DNA of 64,000 nucleotides from Xanthobacteraceae bacterium (GTDB lineage Bacteria > Pseudomonadota > Alphaproteobacteria > Rhizobiales > Xanthobacteraceae): NCBI GenBank assembly GCA_022844205.1, contig JALHMF010000001.1, positions 16,615 through 80,614 on the forward strand, given 5' to 3'. A program made the translations under genes and the position numbers. A model generated the notes under the pieces. The model was given only the letters and a program-made list of their open reading frames with translations, made no database searches and had not been told where the DNA came from. Positions 24,849 to 34,673 of the stretch are shown one piece after another. How positions within the stretch are numbered: position 1 is the first letter of the stretch; each line of letters opens with the position of its first letter.

Positions 24849-25571
24849 ATGAATGAGTCCTCCGCCGGTAGCCGTGAACCCGCCGTCACCACGCGCATCG
24901 TGCTGGCGCCGCTGGACGATACGTCCACGTTCAAGGACCGCGCCTACGCCTCGCTGAAAGACGTGATCGTTTCGCTCAACATCTACGAGCAGCCGGGCGA
25001 AGTGCGGCTCGACGAGCGGCGCCTCGCGCAGGATCTCGGCATTTCGCGCACGCCGGTACGCGAAGCGATGGCGCAACTGGAACGCGAAGGTTTCGTCCGC
25101 TCGGTGCCGCGCCGTGGAATTTATGTGGTGCGCAAGACCAAGGCCGAAGTGATCGAGATGATCACCGCCTGGGCCGCATTGGAGAGCATGGCGGCGCGCC
25201 TCATCACGCAGGTCGCCACCGACGCCGAGATCGCCGAACTGCACGATGTCTTCACGAAATTCGAGAACGGCTCGTTGCACGCCAAGCTCGACGAATATTC
25301 GGAAGTGAACATCGAATTCCACCAGACCATCATCCGCAAGAGCAAGAACGGCGTCCTGATCGATCTCGCCGCCAATCTCTTCACGCATATGCGGATGATC
25401 CGGCGCAAAACGATCACCGAGCAGGATCGCGCCGACCGTTCGATCCGCGATCACATCAACATCATCAAGGCCCTGGAGGCGCGCGATACAGAACGCGCCG
25501 GCGATCTCGTGCGCGACCACGCGCTCGGTCTCGCCGAGCACGTCAGACGCAACGCCGACTATCTCGACTGA
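24849..25571 (+). CDS. GntR/FCD-family transcriptional regulator
   Basis: This 240-residue regulator has a winged helix N-terminal domain (about 30-95, with RRLAQDLGISRTPVREAMAQ and LEREGFV) and an FCD effector domain (about 100-230, with FHQTIIRKSKN and HINIIKALEARD carrying metal-type His residues). It lies between the tct operon and the oxalyl-CoA decarboxylase gene in the same direction. The likely effector is a small carboxylate, with the flanking genes as targets; this is inference from position. Confidence 0.9.
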   Translation: MNESSAGSREPAVTTRIVLAPLDDTSTFKDRAYASLKDVIVSLNIYEQPGEVRLDERRLAQDLGISRTPVREAMAQLEREGFVRSVPRRGIYVVRKTKAEVIEMITAWAALESMAARLITQVATDAEIAELHDVFTKFENGSLHAKLDEYSEVNIEFHQTIIRKSKNGVLIDLAANLFTHMRMIRRKTITEQDRADRSIRDHINIIKALEARDTERAGDLVRDHALGLAEHVRRNADYLD

Positions 25572-25601
25572 ATAAAAAACTGATTTCTAGGAGGATTTCC
25601 C

Positions 25602-27332
25602 ATGGCAGAGGCAGCTTTGAAAGCGGCACCGGATACCGAACAGGAACTGACTGACGGCTTTCACCTGATCATCGACGCGCTGAAGCTGAATGGCGTGAAG
25701 ACGATTTACGGCGTGCCGGGCATTCCGATCACCGACTTCGGCCGCATGGCGCAGGCCGAAGGCATTCGCGTGATCTCCTTCCGTCACGAACAGAATGCGG
25801 GTTACGCCGCTTCGATCGCGGGCTTTCTCACGAAGCAGCCCGGCATCTGCCTCACCGTGTCGGCGCCGGGCTTCCTCAACGGCCTGACCGCGCTCGCGCA
25901 CGCCACCACCAACTGCTTCCCGATGATCCTGATTTCCGGATCGAGCGAGCGCGAAGTCGTCGACCTGCAGCAAGGCGACTATGAAGAAATGGACCAGCTC
26001 GCGGTTGCCAAGACCATGTGCAAGGCCGCCTATCGCGTGCTGCACGCGCAGGACATCGGCATCGCCGTCGCGCGCGCGATCCGCGCCGCCGTCTCCGGCC
26101 GTCCCGGCGGCGTCTATCTCGACCTGCCGGCAAAATTGTTCGGGCAGGCGATGAATGCCGATGCGGGCCAGAAATCGCTCGTGAAGGTGATCGACGCCGC
26201 ACCGGCGCAGATTCCGGCGCCGGATGCGGTGAGACGCGCCATCGATGTGCTCAAGAGCGCGAAGAAGCCGCTCATCATTATTGGCAAAGGTGCCGCCTAC
26301 GCGCAGGCCGACGACGCCATCAAGGCGTTCGTCGAAAAATCCGGTGCTCCGTTCCTGCCGATGAGCATGGCGAAGGGTCTCCTTTCAGACCTGCATCCGC
26401 AATGCGCGGGGGCTGCGCGCTCGACCGTGCTGAAAGATTCCGACGTTGTCGTGATGCTCGGCGCCCGCCTCAACTGGCTGCTCAGCCACGGCAAGGGCAA
26501 GAACTGGGGCGATGCGCCGAAGAAGTTCATCCAGATCGACATCGAACCGAAGGAAATGGATTCGAACGTCGAGATCGCGGCGCCGGTCGTCGGCGACATC
26601 GGTTCCTGCGTGAATGCGCTCCTGAATGCGATGGGCGACAAATGGACACCCGCGCCGTCCGACTGGATCGGTGCGGTGAGCAAGAAGCGCGAAGAGAACA
26701 TCGCCAAGATGGCGCCGCGCCTGATGAACAACAATTCGCCGATGGACTATCACGGCGCACTCGGCGTGCTGCGCACGGTCATCAAGGAGCGTCCCGACGC
26801 GATCCTCGTCAACGAAGGCGCCAACACGCTCGATCTCGCGCGCGGCATCATCGACATGTACAAGCCGCGCAAGCGCATCGATGTCGGCACCTGGGGCATC
26901 ATGGGCATCGGCATGGGCTATTCCATCGCCGCCGCCATCGAGACCGGAAAGCCCGTGCTCGCTGTCGAAGGCGATTCGGCTTTTGGTTTCTCCGGCATGG
27001 AAGTGGAGACCATCTGCCGGTACAACCTGCCGGTCTGCATCGTTATCTTCAACAACGACGGCATCTATCGCGGCACCGACGTGAACACTGCCGGCTCCGA
27101 TCCGGCGACCACCGTGTTCGTCAAGGGTGCCCGCTACGACAAGATGATCGAGGCGTTCGGCGGCGTCGGCGTCAACGCGACGAGCCCCGACGAATTGAAG
27201 CGCGCCGTGAACGCGGCGATGGATTCAGGCAAGCCGACCCTCATCAACGCGGTGATCGATCCGGCGGCGGGCTCCGAGTCCGGCCGCATCGGCAACCTCA
27301 ATCCGCAGAGCGTGGTGAAAAAGAAGAAGTGA
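25602..27332 (+). CDS. oxc: oxalyl-CoA decarboxylase
   Basis: This 576-residue thiamine diphosphate enzyme converts oxalyl-CoA to formyl-CoA plus CO2. The N-terminal Pyr domain has [15 protein letters not shown] with the ThDP-activating Glu. The C-terminal PP domain has the ThDP-Mg motif from [10 protein letters not shown] to FNNDG. Characteristic Oxc segments such as [19 protein letters not shown] and SHGKGKNWG are seen. Length is close to characterised Oxc (about 565-570 residues). The AGGAGG ribosome site and ATG 25602 are clear. The next gene, formyl-CoA transferase, completes the oxalate cycle. Confidence 0.96.
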   Translation: MAEAALKAAPDTEQELTDGFHLIIDALKLNGVKTIYGVPGIPITDFGRMAQAEGIRVISFRHEQNAGYAASIAGFLTKQPGICLTVSAPGFLNGLTALAHATTNCFPMILISGSSEREVVDLQQGDYEEMDQLAVAKTMCKAAYRVLHAQDIGIAVARAIRAAVSGRPGGVYLDLPAKLFGQAMNADAGQKSLVKVIDAAPAQIPAPDAVRRAIDVLKSAKKPLIIIGKGAAYAQADDAIKAFVEKSGAPFLPMSMAKGLLSDLHPQCAGAARSTVLKDSDVVVMLGARLNWLLSHGKGKNWGDAPKKFIQIDIEPKEMDSNVEIAAPVVGDIGSCVNALLNAMGDKWTPAPSDWIGAVSKKREENIAKMAPRLMNNNSPMDYHGALGVLRTVIKERPDAILVNEGANTLDLARGIIDMYKPRKRIDVGTWGIMGIGMGYSIAAAIETGKPVLAVEGDSAFGFSGMEVETICRYNLPVCIVIFNNDGIYRGTDVNTAGSDPATTVFVKGARYDKMIEAFGGVGVNATSPDELKRAVNAAMDSGKPTLINAVIDPAAGSESGRIGNLNPQSVVKKKK

Positions 27333-27348
27333 TTTGAACCAAAACTGG

Positions 27349-27420
27349 GTCATCGCCCGCGAACGCGGGCGATCCAGTAACCAAGGTGATTACTGGATGC
27401 CCCCTTGCGCGGGGCATGAC
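27349..27420. repeat. dispersed two-palindrome element (family C)
   Basis: GTCATCGCCCGCGAACGCGG and the following CCAGTAA face a second half TTACTGG with ATGCCCCCTTGCGCGGGGCA. Both halves are palindromic and the halves are inverted to each other. Copies of the same plan lie at 29934-30012, 31794-31886, 40091-40172 and 52256-52348. Confidence 0.85.
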
Positions 27421-27439
27421 CGGATACAGGAGAAAAGTC

Positions 27440-28858
27440 ATGGCAAAAAAAGCAAAAGCCAAATCGAAACCCAAGCCGGCGGCGATGAAAAAGTCCGCCG
27501 CGAAAAAGCCGGCGCTGGTCCGCGCGAAGGCCAACGGCAACGGTTTGCCGAAGCCTTCCAGCAAGCCCTTTGGAAAAGACGGCAAGGCGCTTCAGGGCGT
27601 CAGGATTCTGGATTTCACGCACGTTCAGTCCGGTCCGACCTGCACACAGCTGCTCGCCTATATGGGCGCCGACGTGATCAAGGTGGAGCGGCCCGGAGAA
27701 GGCGACATCACGCGCGGTCAGTTGCGCGACGTGAAGGGGGCCGACAGCCTCTACTTCACGATGCTGAACGGCAACAAGCGCTCGATCACGATCGACTCCA
27801 AGCACAAGACCGGCAAGCAAATCCTCGACCGGCTCGTGAAGCATTGCGATGTGTTGGTGGAAAACTTCGCCCCCGGGGCGCTCGACCGCATGGGCCTCAC
27901 CTGGGAATACATCCACAAGCTCAATCCGCGCATGATCGTGGCGTCGGTGAAGGGCTTCGGCCCCGGACCCTACGAGGACTGCAAGGTTTACGAGAACGTC
28001 GCGCAATGCGCGGGCGGTTCGGCTTCCACGACGGGCTTCCGCGAAGGTCCGCCGCTCGTCACCGGCGCGCAGATCGGCGACTCCGGCACCGGTCTGCATC
28101 TCGCCTTCGGCATCGTGACCGCGCTGTATCAGCGCATTCGCACCGGCCGCGGCCAAAAGGTGCTCTGCGCCATGCAGGACGGCGTGCTCAACCTTGCCCG
28201 CGTGAAGCTGCGCGACCAGCAGCGTCTCGCCCACGGCCCGCTCACCGAGTACCGCCAATATGGCGAAGGCATCCCTTTCGGCAAGGCGGTGCCGCGCTCC
28301 GGCAACGATTCCGGCGGCGGCCAGCCCGGCTGGATCTTGAAGTGCAAGGGCTGGGAGACCGATCCCGACGCCTACATTTATTTCATCACGCAAGCGCCAG
28401 TGTGGGAGCCGATCTGCGACCTGATCGGCAAGCCGGAATGGAAAACCGATCCGGAATACGCCAAGCCGCCGGCGCGGCTGCCGCGGCTCGGGCACATCTT
28501 CGCGACGATCGAGCAATGGACCATGACCAAAACCAAGTTCGAGGTCATGGACATCTGCAACGAGAAAGACATTCCGGTCGGGCCGATTCTGTCCATGAAG
28601 GAAATCGCCGAGGAACCGTCGCTCCGCAAGACCGGCACGGTGGTCGAGGTCGATCATCCGGTTCGCGGCAAGTACCTGACGGTGGGCAACCCGGTGAAAA
28701 TGTCGGACAGCATCACCGAGGTGACGCGTTCGCCGCTGCTCGGCGAACACACCGAGGAAATTCTTACCAAGGTGCTCGGTTACTCGGCCAAGGAATTCGC
28801 TGAGATCAAGATGTCCGGCGCCATCACCGCGGCAGAGAAGAAAAAGGCCGCGGCGTAA
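27440..28858 (+). CDS. frc: formyl-CoA:oxalate CoA-transferase
   Basis: This 472-residue class III CoA-transferase moves CoA from formyl-CoA to oxalate, releasing formate and feeding oxalyl-CoA to Oxc. It matches Oxalobacter Frc closely: [17 protein letters not shown] (54-70), [14 protein letters not shown] and the catalytic Asp D214 in [12 protein letters not shown]. The long GGGGQPGW-type loop region is also present. ATG 27440 has an AGGAG site. It carries a ~45-residue Lys/Ala/Pro-rich N-terminal tail ([20 protein letters not shown]...) that characterised Frc enzymes, near 428 residues, lack. Confidence 0.95.
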   Translation: MAKKAKAKSKPKPAAMKKSAAKKPALVRAKANGNGLPKPSSKPFGKDGKALQGVRILDFTHVQSGPTCTQLLAYMGADVIKVERPGEGDITRGQLRDVKGADSLYFTMLNGNKRSITIDSKHKTGKQILDRLVKHCDVLVENFAPGALDRMGLTWEYIHKLNPRMIVASVKGFGPGPYEDCKVYENVAQCAGGSASTTGFREGPPLVTGAQIGDSGTGLHLAFGIVTALYQRIRTGRGQKVLCAMQDGVLNLARVKLRDQQRLAHGPLTEYRQYGEGIPFGKAVPRSGNDSGGGQPGWILKCKGWETDPDAYIYFITQAPVWEPICDLIGKPEWKTDPEYAKPPARLPRLGHIFATIEQWTMTKTKFEVMDICNEKDIPVGPILSMKEIAEEPSLRKTGTVVEVDHPVRGKYLTVGNPVKMSDSITEVTRSPLLGEHTEEILTKVLGYSAKEFAEIKMSGAITAAEKKKAAA

Positions 28859-28862
28859 CTAC

Positions 28863-28909
28863 GTCACCCTGAGGTGCTCGCCGCGCGAGCGGCGAGCCTC
28901 GAAGGGTGA
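28863..28909. repeat. family B palindrome (first of an inverted pair)
   Basis: GTCACCCTGAGGTGCTCG pairs with GCGAGCCTCGAAGGGTGA around GCCGCGCGAGCGGC. It lies four bases after the frc stop and is followed 21 bases later by an inverted copy. Confidence 0.85.
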
Positions 28910-28930
28910 AAGTGAAATCGAAATGAACCC

Positions 28931-28972
28931 GTCATCCTTCGAGGGCCGCTACGCGGCCGCCTCAGGATGACG
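28931..28972. repeat. family B palindrome (second of an inverted pair)
   Basis: GTCATCCTTCGAGGGCCGC pairs with GCGGCCGCCTCAGGATGAC. It is inverted relative to 28863-28909 with no gene between them, unlike the otherwise similar pair around the GIY-YIG gene at 19605-20015. Confidence 0.85.
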
Positions 28973-28995
28973 GAGCAAGGCGGGGGGGAAATTCA

Positions 28996-29925
28996 ATGCG
29001 TATCGTCGTTCACGGCCAGCAGGCGTTTGGAAAGGCTGTGCTTGAGGCGCTTCTAAAGCGCGGAGAAAATGTCGTCGGCGTCTATGTCGCGCCGGAGAAG
29101 GAAGGCCAGAAAACCGACCCGCTGAAGGAAGCGGCCCTCGCCGCCAAGCTCCCGGTGTTTCAGCCGGCTTCCTACCGCAAGCCGGAAGTGTGGGAGCAGT
29201 TCAAGTCGCTGAAGCCAGACCTTCAAGTCATGGCGTTCGTCACTTTGTTTGTGCCGGAAGAATTTCTCAACATCCCGACGCACGGCTCGATCCAGTATCA
29301 TCCGTCGTTGCTGCCGCTTTATCGTGGTGCATCCGCGATCAACTGGCCGATCATCAAGGGCGAGAAGGAAACCGGTCTCTCGATTTTCTGGCCCGACAAC
29401 GGCCTCGATACCGGCGATGTGCTGATCCAGAAAAAAACACCGATCAGCGGCACCGACACGCTCGGCACCGTTTACTTCGACCGCTTGTTCCCGATGGGCG
29501 TCGAGGCGATGATGGAGGCGGTCGATCTCGTGAAGGCCGGCAAGGCGCCGAAGATCAAGCAGGACGAATCCAAGGCGACCTATGAAGGCATGTGCAAGGC
29601 CGATAACGCGAAGATCGACTGGGGCAAGCCGTGGGAGCAGATCGACCGCCTGATCCGCGGCTGCAATCCGGCACCGGGTGCGTGGACCTTGCTCGACGGC
29701 AAAGTGCTCAAGGTGTTCGACGCGAAGCCGATGCCCGCGAAGGACCCGAAGGGCATCGCCGGAAAACTCGGCGAGATCGTCGAAGTCGCCGCCGACGGCA
29801 TTACCGTTGTCTGCGCCGACGGACGTTTCAAGATTTCCCGCGTGCAGCCCGCCGACGGCAAGAAGGTTGATGCCGGCGAATGGGCGAAGGGCGCAAACCT
29901 CGCGACCGGGACACGCTTTACATGA
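28996..29925 (+). CDS. 10-formyltetrahydrofolate hydrolase-like formyltransferase-fold protein
   Basis: This 309-residue protein has an N-terminal formyltransferase fold and a C-terminal Fmt/FDH-type domain. The motif HPSLLPLYRGASAINW (near 102-117) with its His, and the Asp-containing DNGLDTGDVLIQKK (near 135-148), match the hydrolase domain of 10-formyl-THF dehydrogenase (ALDH1L1) more closely than methionyl-tRNA formyltransferase. The FDH-like ATYEGM and PGAWT segments are also present. No aldehyde dehydrogenase domain follows. It probably hydrolyses or transfers the formyl group of 10-formyl-THF. It precedes fhs, with which it may share a transcript. Confidence 0.8.
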   Translation: MRIVVHGQQAFGKAVLEALLKRGENVVGVYVAPEKEGQKTDPLKEAALAAKLPVFQPASYRKPEVWEQFKSLKPDLQVMAFVTLFVPEEFLNIPTHGSIQYHPSLLPLYRGASAINWPIIKGEKETGLSIFWPDNGLDTGDVLIQKKTPISGTDTLGTVYFDRLFPMGVEAMMEAVDLVKAGKAPKIKQDESKATYEGMCKADNAKIDWGKPWEQIDRLIRGCNPAPGAWTLLDGKVLKVFDAKPMPAKDPKGIAGKLGEIVEVAADGITVVCADGRFKISRVQPADGKKVDAGEWAKGANLATGTRFT

Positions 29926-29933
29926 TTCACTCT

Positions 29934-30012
29934 GTCGTCCCCGCGAAAGCGGGGACCCAGTAAACACTGAAGCGAAGGTTTTTTCTGGATGCCCGCTTTC
30001 ACGGGCATGACA
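29934..30012. repeat. family C element
   Basis: GTCGTCCCCGCGAAAGCGGG with ACCCAGTAA faces TTTTCTGGATGCCCGCTTTC with ACGGGCATGACAG. It lies between the formyltransferase-like gene and fhs. Confidence 0.85.
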
Positions 30013-30054
30013 GCAAAAAAGCAAAGTTAGAACTCTCATACCGGACCCCCAACC

Positions 30055-31749
30055 ATGCCCGCTTCACAGCATCAGAACCCGAAATCCGACATTGAAATTG
30101 CCCAGGCCGCGAAGCCGAAGCGCATTCTCGAGGTGGCGAAGGACAAGCTCGGCATCGCCGCCGAAAACCTCGAGCCCTATGGCCACTTCAAGGCCAAGGT
30201 GTCGATGGAGTACATCAATTCGCTGAAGGGCAAGAAGGACGGCAAGCTCATTCTCGTCACGGCGATCTCGCCGACGCCCGCGGGCGAAGGCAAGACCACG
30301 ACGACCGTGGGCCTCACCGACGCGCTCAACCACATCGGCAAGAAAGCCATGTGCGCGCTGCGCGAGCCTTCGCTCGGCCCGTCGTTCGGCATGAAGGGCG
30401 GTGCGGCCGGCGGCGGTTACGCGCAGGTCATTCCGATGGAGGACATCAATCTCCATTTCACCGGCGATTTTCATGCGATCACCTCGGCGCATAACCTGCT
30501 CTCGGCTCTGATCGACAATCACATCTACTGGGGCAATGCGCTCGGCATCGACAGCCGCCGCGTGACCTGGCGCCGCGTGCTCGATATGAACGACCGCGCG
30601 CTGCGCGAGATCGTCTGCTCGCTCGGCGGTGTCGCCAACGGCTATCCGCGCGAGGCGGGCTTCGACATCACCGTCGCATCCGAAGTGATGGCGATCTTCT
30701 GCCTCGCCAAGGGTATGGAAGACCTGAAGACGCGTCTCGGCAACATCATCGTGGCCTATACGCGCGACCGCAAACCTGTCCGCGCCAGGGAACTGAATGC
30801 GAACGGCGCCATGACGGTGCTCTTGAAGGATGCGCTGGCACCGAACCTCGTGCAGACGCTGGAAGGCACGCCCGCCTTCATCCACGGCGGCCCGTTCGCC
30901 AACATCGCGCACGGCTGCAACTCGGTTTCGGCGACGACCACCGCGCTCAAGCTCGCGGACTATGTCGTGACGGAAGCGGGTTTCGGCGCCGACCTCGGTG
31001 CCGAGAAGTTCATCGACATCAAGTGCCGCAAAGCGGGCCTCAAGCCCGACTGCGTCGTGATCGTCGCCACCATCCGCGCGCTCAAGATGCATGGCGGTGT
31101 CCAGAAGGCCGACCTGAAGAAGGAAGACCTGAAGGCGCTGGAGACCGGCATGAGCAATCTTCAGCGCCACATCGAGAACATCAAGAAGTTCGGCCTGCCG
31201 GCGGTGGTTTCGATCAACCGCTTCTCGGCCGACTCAGATGCCGAGATCAAGCTCGTGAAGGAAAAGTGCAAGGCGCTCGGCGTCGAAGCGCTGATGGCCG
31301 ATCACTGGGCCGAAGGCGGGGCGGGCGCCGCCGATGTCGCGAAAGCCGTCGTCAAGGTGATCGACGAAGGCAAGGCGAAGGTGAAGTTCCTCTATCCCGA
31401 TGAAATGCCGCTGTTCGAAAAGATCCGCACGATCGCGAAGGAAATCTATCGCGCGGACGACGCGACCGCCGACAAGTCGGTCAAGGAACAGCTCAAGACC
31501 TGGGAAGAGATGGGCTTCGGCAAGCTGCCGGTCTGTATTGCCAAGACCCAGTATTCCTTCTCGACCAATCCCGACGCCAAGGGCGCGCCGACGGGCTTCA
31601 ACATTCCGGTGCGTGAAGTGCGGCTTTCGGCGGGTGCCGAGTTTATCGTGGCGATCTGCGGTGAGATCATGACCATGCCGGGCCTGCCCAAGGTGCCGTC
31701 GGCTGACAGCATCGACGTGAAGGACGGCAAGGTCGTTGGGTTGTTTTAA
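30055..31749 (+). CDS. fhs: formate--tetrahydrofolate ligase
   Basis: This 564-residue enzyme makes 10-formyl-THF from formate, THF and ATP in the cytosol. The ATP-binding loop is [18 protein letters not shown] (about 76-93). Other family segments are [35 protein letters not shown], and [19 protein letters not shown] near the C-terminus. The length is normal for the family. It is followed by a clear terminator. Its position after oxc, frc and the hydrolase-like gene suggests assimilation of formate released from oxalate. Confidence 0.97.
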   Translation: MPASQHQNPKSDIEIAQAAKPKRILEVAKDKLGIAAENLEPYGHFKAKVSMEYINSLKGKKDGKLILVTAISPTPAGEGKTTTTVGLTDALNHIGKKAMCALREPSLGPSFGMKGGAAGGGYAQVIPMEDINLHFTGDFHAITSAHNLLSALIDNHIYWGNALGIDSRRVTWRRVLDMNDRALREIVCSLGGVANGYPREAGFDITVASEVMAIFCLAKGMEDLKTRLGNIIVAYTRDRKPVRARELNANGAMTVLLKDALAPNLVQTLEGTPAFIHGGPFANIAHGCNSVSATTTALKLADYVVTEAGFGADLGAEKFIDIKCRKAGLKPDCVVIVATIRALKMHGGVQKADLKKEDLKALETGMSNLQRHIENIKKFGLPAVVSINRFSADSDAEIKLVKEKCKALGVEALMADHWAEGGAGAADVAKAVVKVIDEGKAKVKFLYPDEMPLFEKIRTIAKEIYRADDATADKSVKEQLKTWEEMGFGKLPVCIAKTQYSFSTNPDAKGAPTGFNIPVREVRLSAGAEFIVAICGEIMTMPGLPKVPSADSIDVKDGKVVGLF

Positions 31750-31757
31750 GGAAAACA

Positions 31758-31786
31758 AAAGCCCGGCTTAACGCCGGGCTTTTTTA
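31758..31786 (+). terminator. rho-independent terminator after fhs
   Basis: AAAGCCCGGC pairs with GCCGGGCTTT around TTAAC and is followed by a run of T. It ends nine bases after the fhs stop begins to trail off and is the cleanest terminator in the window. Confidence 0.92.
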
Positions 31787-31793
31787 ATTTTTT

Positions 31794-31886
31794 GTCATGC
31801 CCTCGCGAAGGCGGGGCATCGTGTACGCCGTTCTTTCAATCGTTCAGACTGTGAGTACTGGATCGCCCGCTTTCGCGGGCGATGAC
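31794..31886. repeat. family C element
   Basis: GTCATGCCCTCGCGAAGGCG at the left and TACTGGATCGCCCGCTTTCG with CGGGCGATGAC at the right form the two halves. It occupies the space between the fhs terminator and the 3' end of the LysR gene. Confidence 0.8.
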
Positions 31887-31895
31887 CATTAGCAT

Positions 31896-32789
31896 TCAAG
31901 AATCCAAGGTCTGCGCCAGCCGCCTTGCCTCGTCCACGAGTGCCGCGTTGAGCGGTGTCATCGGATCGCGGTCGGGGACCACCAGGCCAATGGTGTGGAT
32001 CGCCTCCGGCTCCAGAATCGGAATCGCGCGCACGGTGTCGCGCAGGCCAAGCACGTCAGCGAGTTTCTCCGGCATCACGCTCGCCCATTTGCCCGTGCGG
32101 ACATGGGTGAACAGCACGATCATGGAGTTCGACTCCAGCATCGGCTGCGGATTGCCGCCGGCACTTTTCAGCAATTGATCGATGATGCGCCGGTTCTGCA
32201 TGTCAGGCGTCAGCAGGCAGAGCGGAACGTTGGCCACTTCCGCCCAGGTTACCGTTTCGCGGTCGCCGAGCGGCGAGCCGATGGAGGTGATGAGCCGGTA
32301 CTGCTCGCGGTAAAGCGGGATCGTGTTCAGTTTTCCGAGCGGCTCGTTATCGAGATAGGTGATCCCGGCATCGACTTCGAGGTTCTCGATCAGATCGAGG
32401 ATTTCCACCGACGTGCGCGAAAAAATCGTAAAGCGCACATCCGGGTGCCGGGCGCGGAACGGGGTGGTGAGCTGCGCCACCATGCCGAGGGCCGTCGGAA
32501 TCGCGGCGATGCGGAGCTGACCGGTCAGGCCATGGGTGAGGGCGCTGATTTCCTGCCGCATGGCGCGGGTGTCGCCGACGATGCGGCGGGCCCATTCGAG
32601 GCCGCGTTCACCCTCCGGCGTGAAGCCGATGAAGCGGGAACCGCGCTGGACGAGCAGCACGCCGAGCTGGGATTCGAGCTGCTTGATGCCGGCGGACAGC
32701 GTGGGCTGCGTCACCCCGCAAACTTCGGCCGCACGGCCGAAATGCCGTTCCCGGGCCAGTGCCAGCAGATATTCGAGCTTATCGATCAA
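31896..32789 (-). CDS. LysR-family regulator divergent from formate dehydrogenase (FdsR-like)
   Basis: This 297-residue LysR regulator has a winged helix-turn-helix at residues 1-60 (YLLALARERHFGRAAEVCGV followed by TQPTLSAGIKQLE) and an effector domain from about 90. It is transcribed away from fdsGB across a 153-base intergenic region containing an ATC-rich palindrome. LysR regulators in this position control NAD-linked formate dehydrogenase operons (FdsR of Cupriavidus), so the same role is likely here with formate as candidate effector. Confidence 0.9.
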   Translation of the reverse strand: MIDKLEYLLALARERHFGRAAEVCGVTQPTLSAGIKQLESQLGVLLVQRGSRFIGFTPEGERGLEWARRIVGDTRAMRQEISALTHGLTGQLRIAAIPTALGMVAQLTTPFRARHPDVRFTIFSRTSVEILDLIENLEVDAGITYLDNEPLGKLNTIPLYREQYRLITSIGSPLGDRETVTWAEVANVPLCLLTPDMQNRRIIDQLLKSAGGNPQPMLESNSMIVLFTHVRTGKWASVMPEKLADVLGLRDTVRAIPILEPEAIHTIGLVVPDRDPMTPLNAALVDEARRLAQTLDS

Positions 32790-32846
32790 TTCTATCGCTC
32801 CGCCCTGCTTTAGACGAAGAATATAGAAATTTGCGTGGATTACCAG

Positions 32847-32864
32847 TATCTCTGATAGAGGATA
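32847..32864. promoter_or_regulatory. candidate LysR operator between fds and its regulator
   Basis: TATCTCTGATAGAGGATA is an imperfect palindrome with the T-N11-A character of LysR boxes, centred between the divergent starts. It lies about 80 bases before the fdsGB ATG and about 60 bases before the LysR ATG. Confidence 0.5.
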
Positions 32865-32942
32865 TCAATCGATGGATTGAAAGGACGGGATTGTTTTGAA
32901 CCGCTCAGAAGAGCCAATAAGGCTTCAGAGGATTACACTATA

Positions 32943-34670
32943 ATGAGTACGCAGCTCGCAACGCCTCCGTCACCGACCACCGAAAGCGAAATCCGCCGCA
33001 CCAAGCGGGCCAAGCGCACGCCGAAGGGCCGGCAGGTCGAGCCTAAGGCACTCGATGAAATCCAGGCGTTGCTCGGCACCCGCTCGCGCCAGCGCGATCT
33101 CCTGATCGAGCATCTGCATCTCATTCAGGACAAATACGGGCATCTCTCGGCCGCACATCTCGCCGCCCTCGCGCAGGAAATGAAACTGGCGCTGACCGAA
33201 GTCTACGAGGTCGCGACCTTCTACGCGCATTTCGATGTGGTGAAGGAAGGCGAGCCGCCGCCGCCGCCAATCACCGTTCGGGTTTGCGATTCCCTGTCCT
33301 GCGCGATGAAGGGCGCGGACCGGCTGCTCGCCGAACTGCCGGGCAAGCTCGGCAAGAACGTGCGCGTGGTGCGCGCGCCCTGCATGGGCGCTTGCGATAA
33401 GGCGCCGGTCGTGGCCGTCGGTCATTTGCAGAGTTTCGGTGTCGATGCCGCGAAGGTCGAAGCGGAAGTGAAGAAACACGCACATCCGCATGCCTTCAAC
33501 ACGCCGAAGGATTTCGATGCCTACCTAAAGGAGGGCGGCTATTCGCTCCTGAAGGATTGTCTATCCGGCAAGCGCACGCGCGAGGAGCTGATTGGAATCG
33601 TCAGCGACGCTGGCTTGCGCGGCCTTGGCGGTGCCGGCTTCCCCACGGGGCGCAAATGGGCGCTGGTGAATGCCGAGCCCGCTCCGCGCCTGATGGCGGT
33701 GAACGGCGACGAGGGCGAGCCGGGCACGTTCAAGGATCGTTATTACCTCGGCCTCGATCCGCATCGCTTCATTGAAGGCATGCTCATCGGCGCCTGGGTC
33801 GTCGACGCGAAGGAAGTCTATTTCTATCTGCGCGACGAATATCCGGAAATTCGCCTGCTGCTGGAGCAGGAAATCGCCAGGGCCGAGAAGGCCGGGCTCA
33901 CGAAGCATACGAAAGTCATCATGCGCCGCGGTGCGGGCGCCTACATCTGCGGCGAAGAATCCGCGATGATTGAATCCATCGAAGGCAAGCGCGGCCTGCC
34001 GCGCCATCGTCCGCCTTACGTGGCGCAGGTTGGATTGTTCGGCCGCCCGACGCTCGAACACAATGTCGAGACGCTCTACTGGATCCGCGACATCGTCGAG
34101 AAGGGACCGCAGTGGTTCACCGATCAGGGCCGCCGCGACCGTAAGGGTTTTCGCAGTTTTTCCGTGTCGGGCCGCGTGAAGGAGCCGGGCGTGAAGATGG
34201 CGCCGGCCGGAATCTCGATTCAGGAACTCATCGATGAGTACTGCGGCGGGATGCTGCCGGGTCATACCTTCAAGGGCTATCTGCCGGGTGGTGCGTCGGG
34301 GGGAATTTTGCCCGCATCGATGAACGACATCCCGCTCGATTTCGGCACGCTAGAACAATATGGCTGCTTTATCGGCTCGCACGCCGTCGTCATTCTGTCC
34401 GACAAGGACGACATGAAGGCGGTGGCGCTCAATTTGATGAAATTCTTCGAAGATGAATCCTGCGGCCAGTGCACGCCCTGCCGTGCCGGCACCGAGAAGG
34501 CCGTGAAGCTGATGGCAACCGGCCCGTGGGACGAGGCCCTGCTCAATGAACTTTCATCGGCCATGCGCGACGCTTCGATCTGCGGCCTCGGGCAGGCCGC
34601 ACCGAATCCGCTGCTCTGCGTCCTGAAATATTTCCGCGAGGACCTGACAAAACCGATGGGGACTTGGTGA
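32943..34670 (+). CDS. fdsB: NAD-dependent formate dehydrogenase gamma-beta fusion (FdsG-FdsB)
   Basis: This 575-residue protein fuses a NuoE-like [2Fe-2S] domain to a NuoF-like FMN/NADH domain, as in the beta subunit of Methylorubrum FDH1. The [2Fe-2S] ligands are C115, C120, C147 and C151. The FMN-binding RGLGGAGFPTGRKW is at 226-239. The [4Fe-4S] ligands are C507, C510, C513 and C547. It takes electrons from the FdsA clusters and reduces NAD+. ATG 32943 is chosen over one at 32877 because family sequence starts soon after it; the first ~35 residues are basic and variable. Confidence 0.95.
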   Translation: MSTQLATPPSPTTESEIRRTKRAKRTPKGRQVEPKALDEIQALLGTRSRQRDLLIEHLHLIQDKYGHLSAAHLAALAQEMKLALTEVYEVATFYAHFDVVKEGEPPPPPITVRVCDSLSCAMKGADRLLAELPGKLGKNVRVVRAPCMGACDKAPVVAVGHLQSFGVDAAKVEAEVKKHAHPHAFNTPKDFDAYLKEGGYSLLKDCLSGKRTREELIGIVSDAGLRGLGGAGFPTGRKWALVNAEPAPRLMAVNGDEGEPGTFKDRYYLGLDPHRFIEGMLIGAWVVDAKEVYFYLRDEYPEIRLLLEQEIARAEKAGLTKHTKVIMRRGAGAYICGEESAMIESIEGKRGLPRHRPPYVAQVGLFGRPTLEHNVETLYWIRDIVEKGPQWFTDQGRRDRKGFRSFSVSGRVKEPGVKMAPAGISIQELIDEYCGGMLPGHTFKGYLPGGASGGILPASMNDIPLDFGTLEQYGCFIGSHAVVILSDKDDMKAVALNLMKFFEDESCGQCTPCRAGTEKAVKLMATGPWDEALLNELSSAMRDASICGLGQAAPNPLLCVLKYFREDLTKPMGTW

Positions 34671-34673
34671 GCC

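Noticed and set aside
27350-28750. A 466-codon minus-strand frame opposite frc
   Set aside because: Shadow of frc; His/Arg-rich composition typical of reverse-strand GC-rich frames.
28996-29925. Methionyl-tRNA formyltransferase (fmt)
   Set aside because: The motif surroundings fit the hydrolase domain of 10-formyl-THF dehydrogenase better, and no def gene is adjacent.
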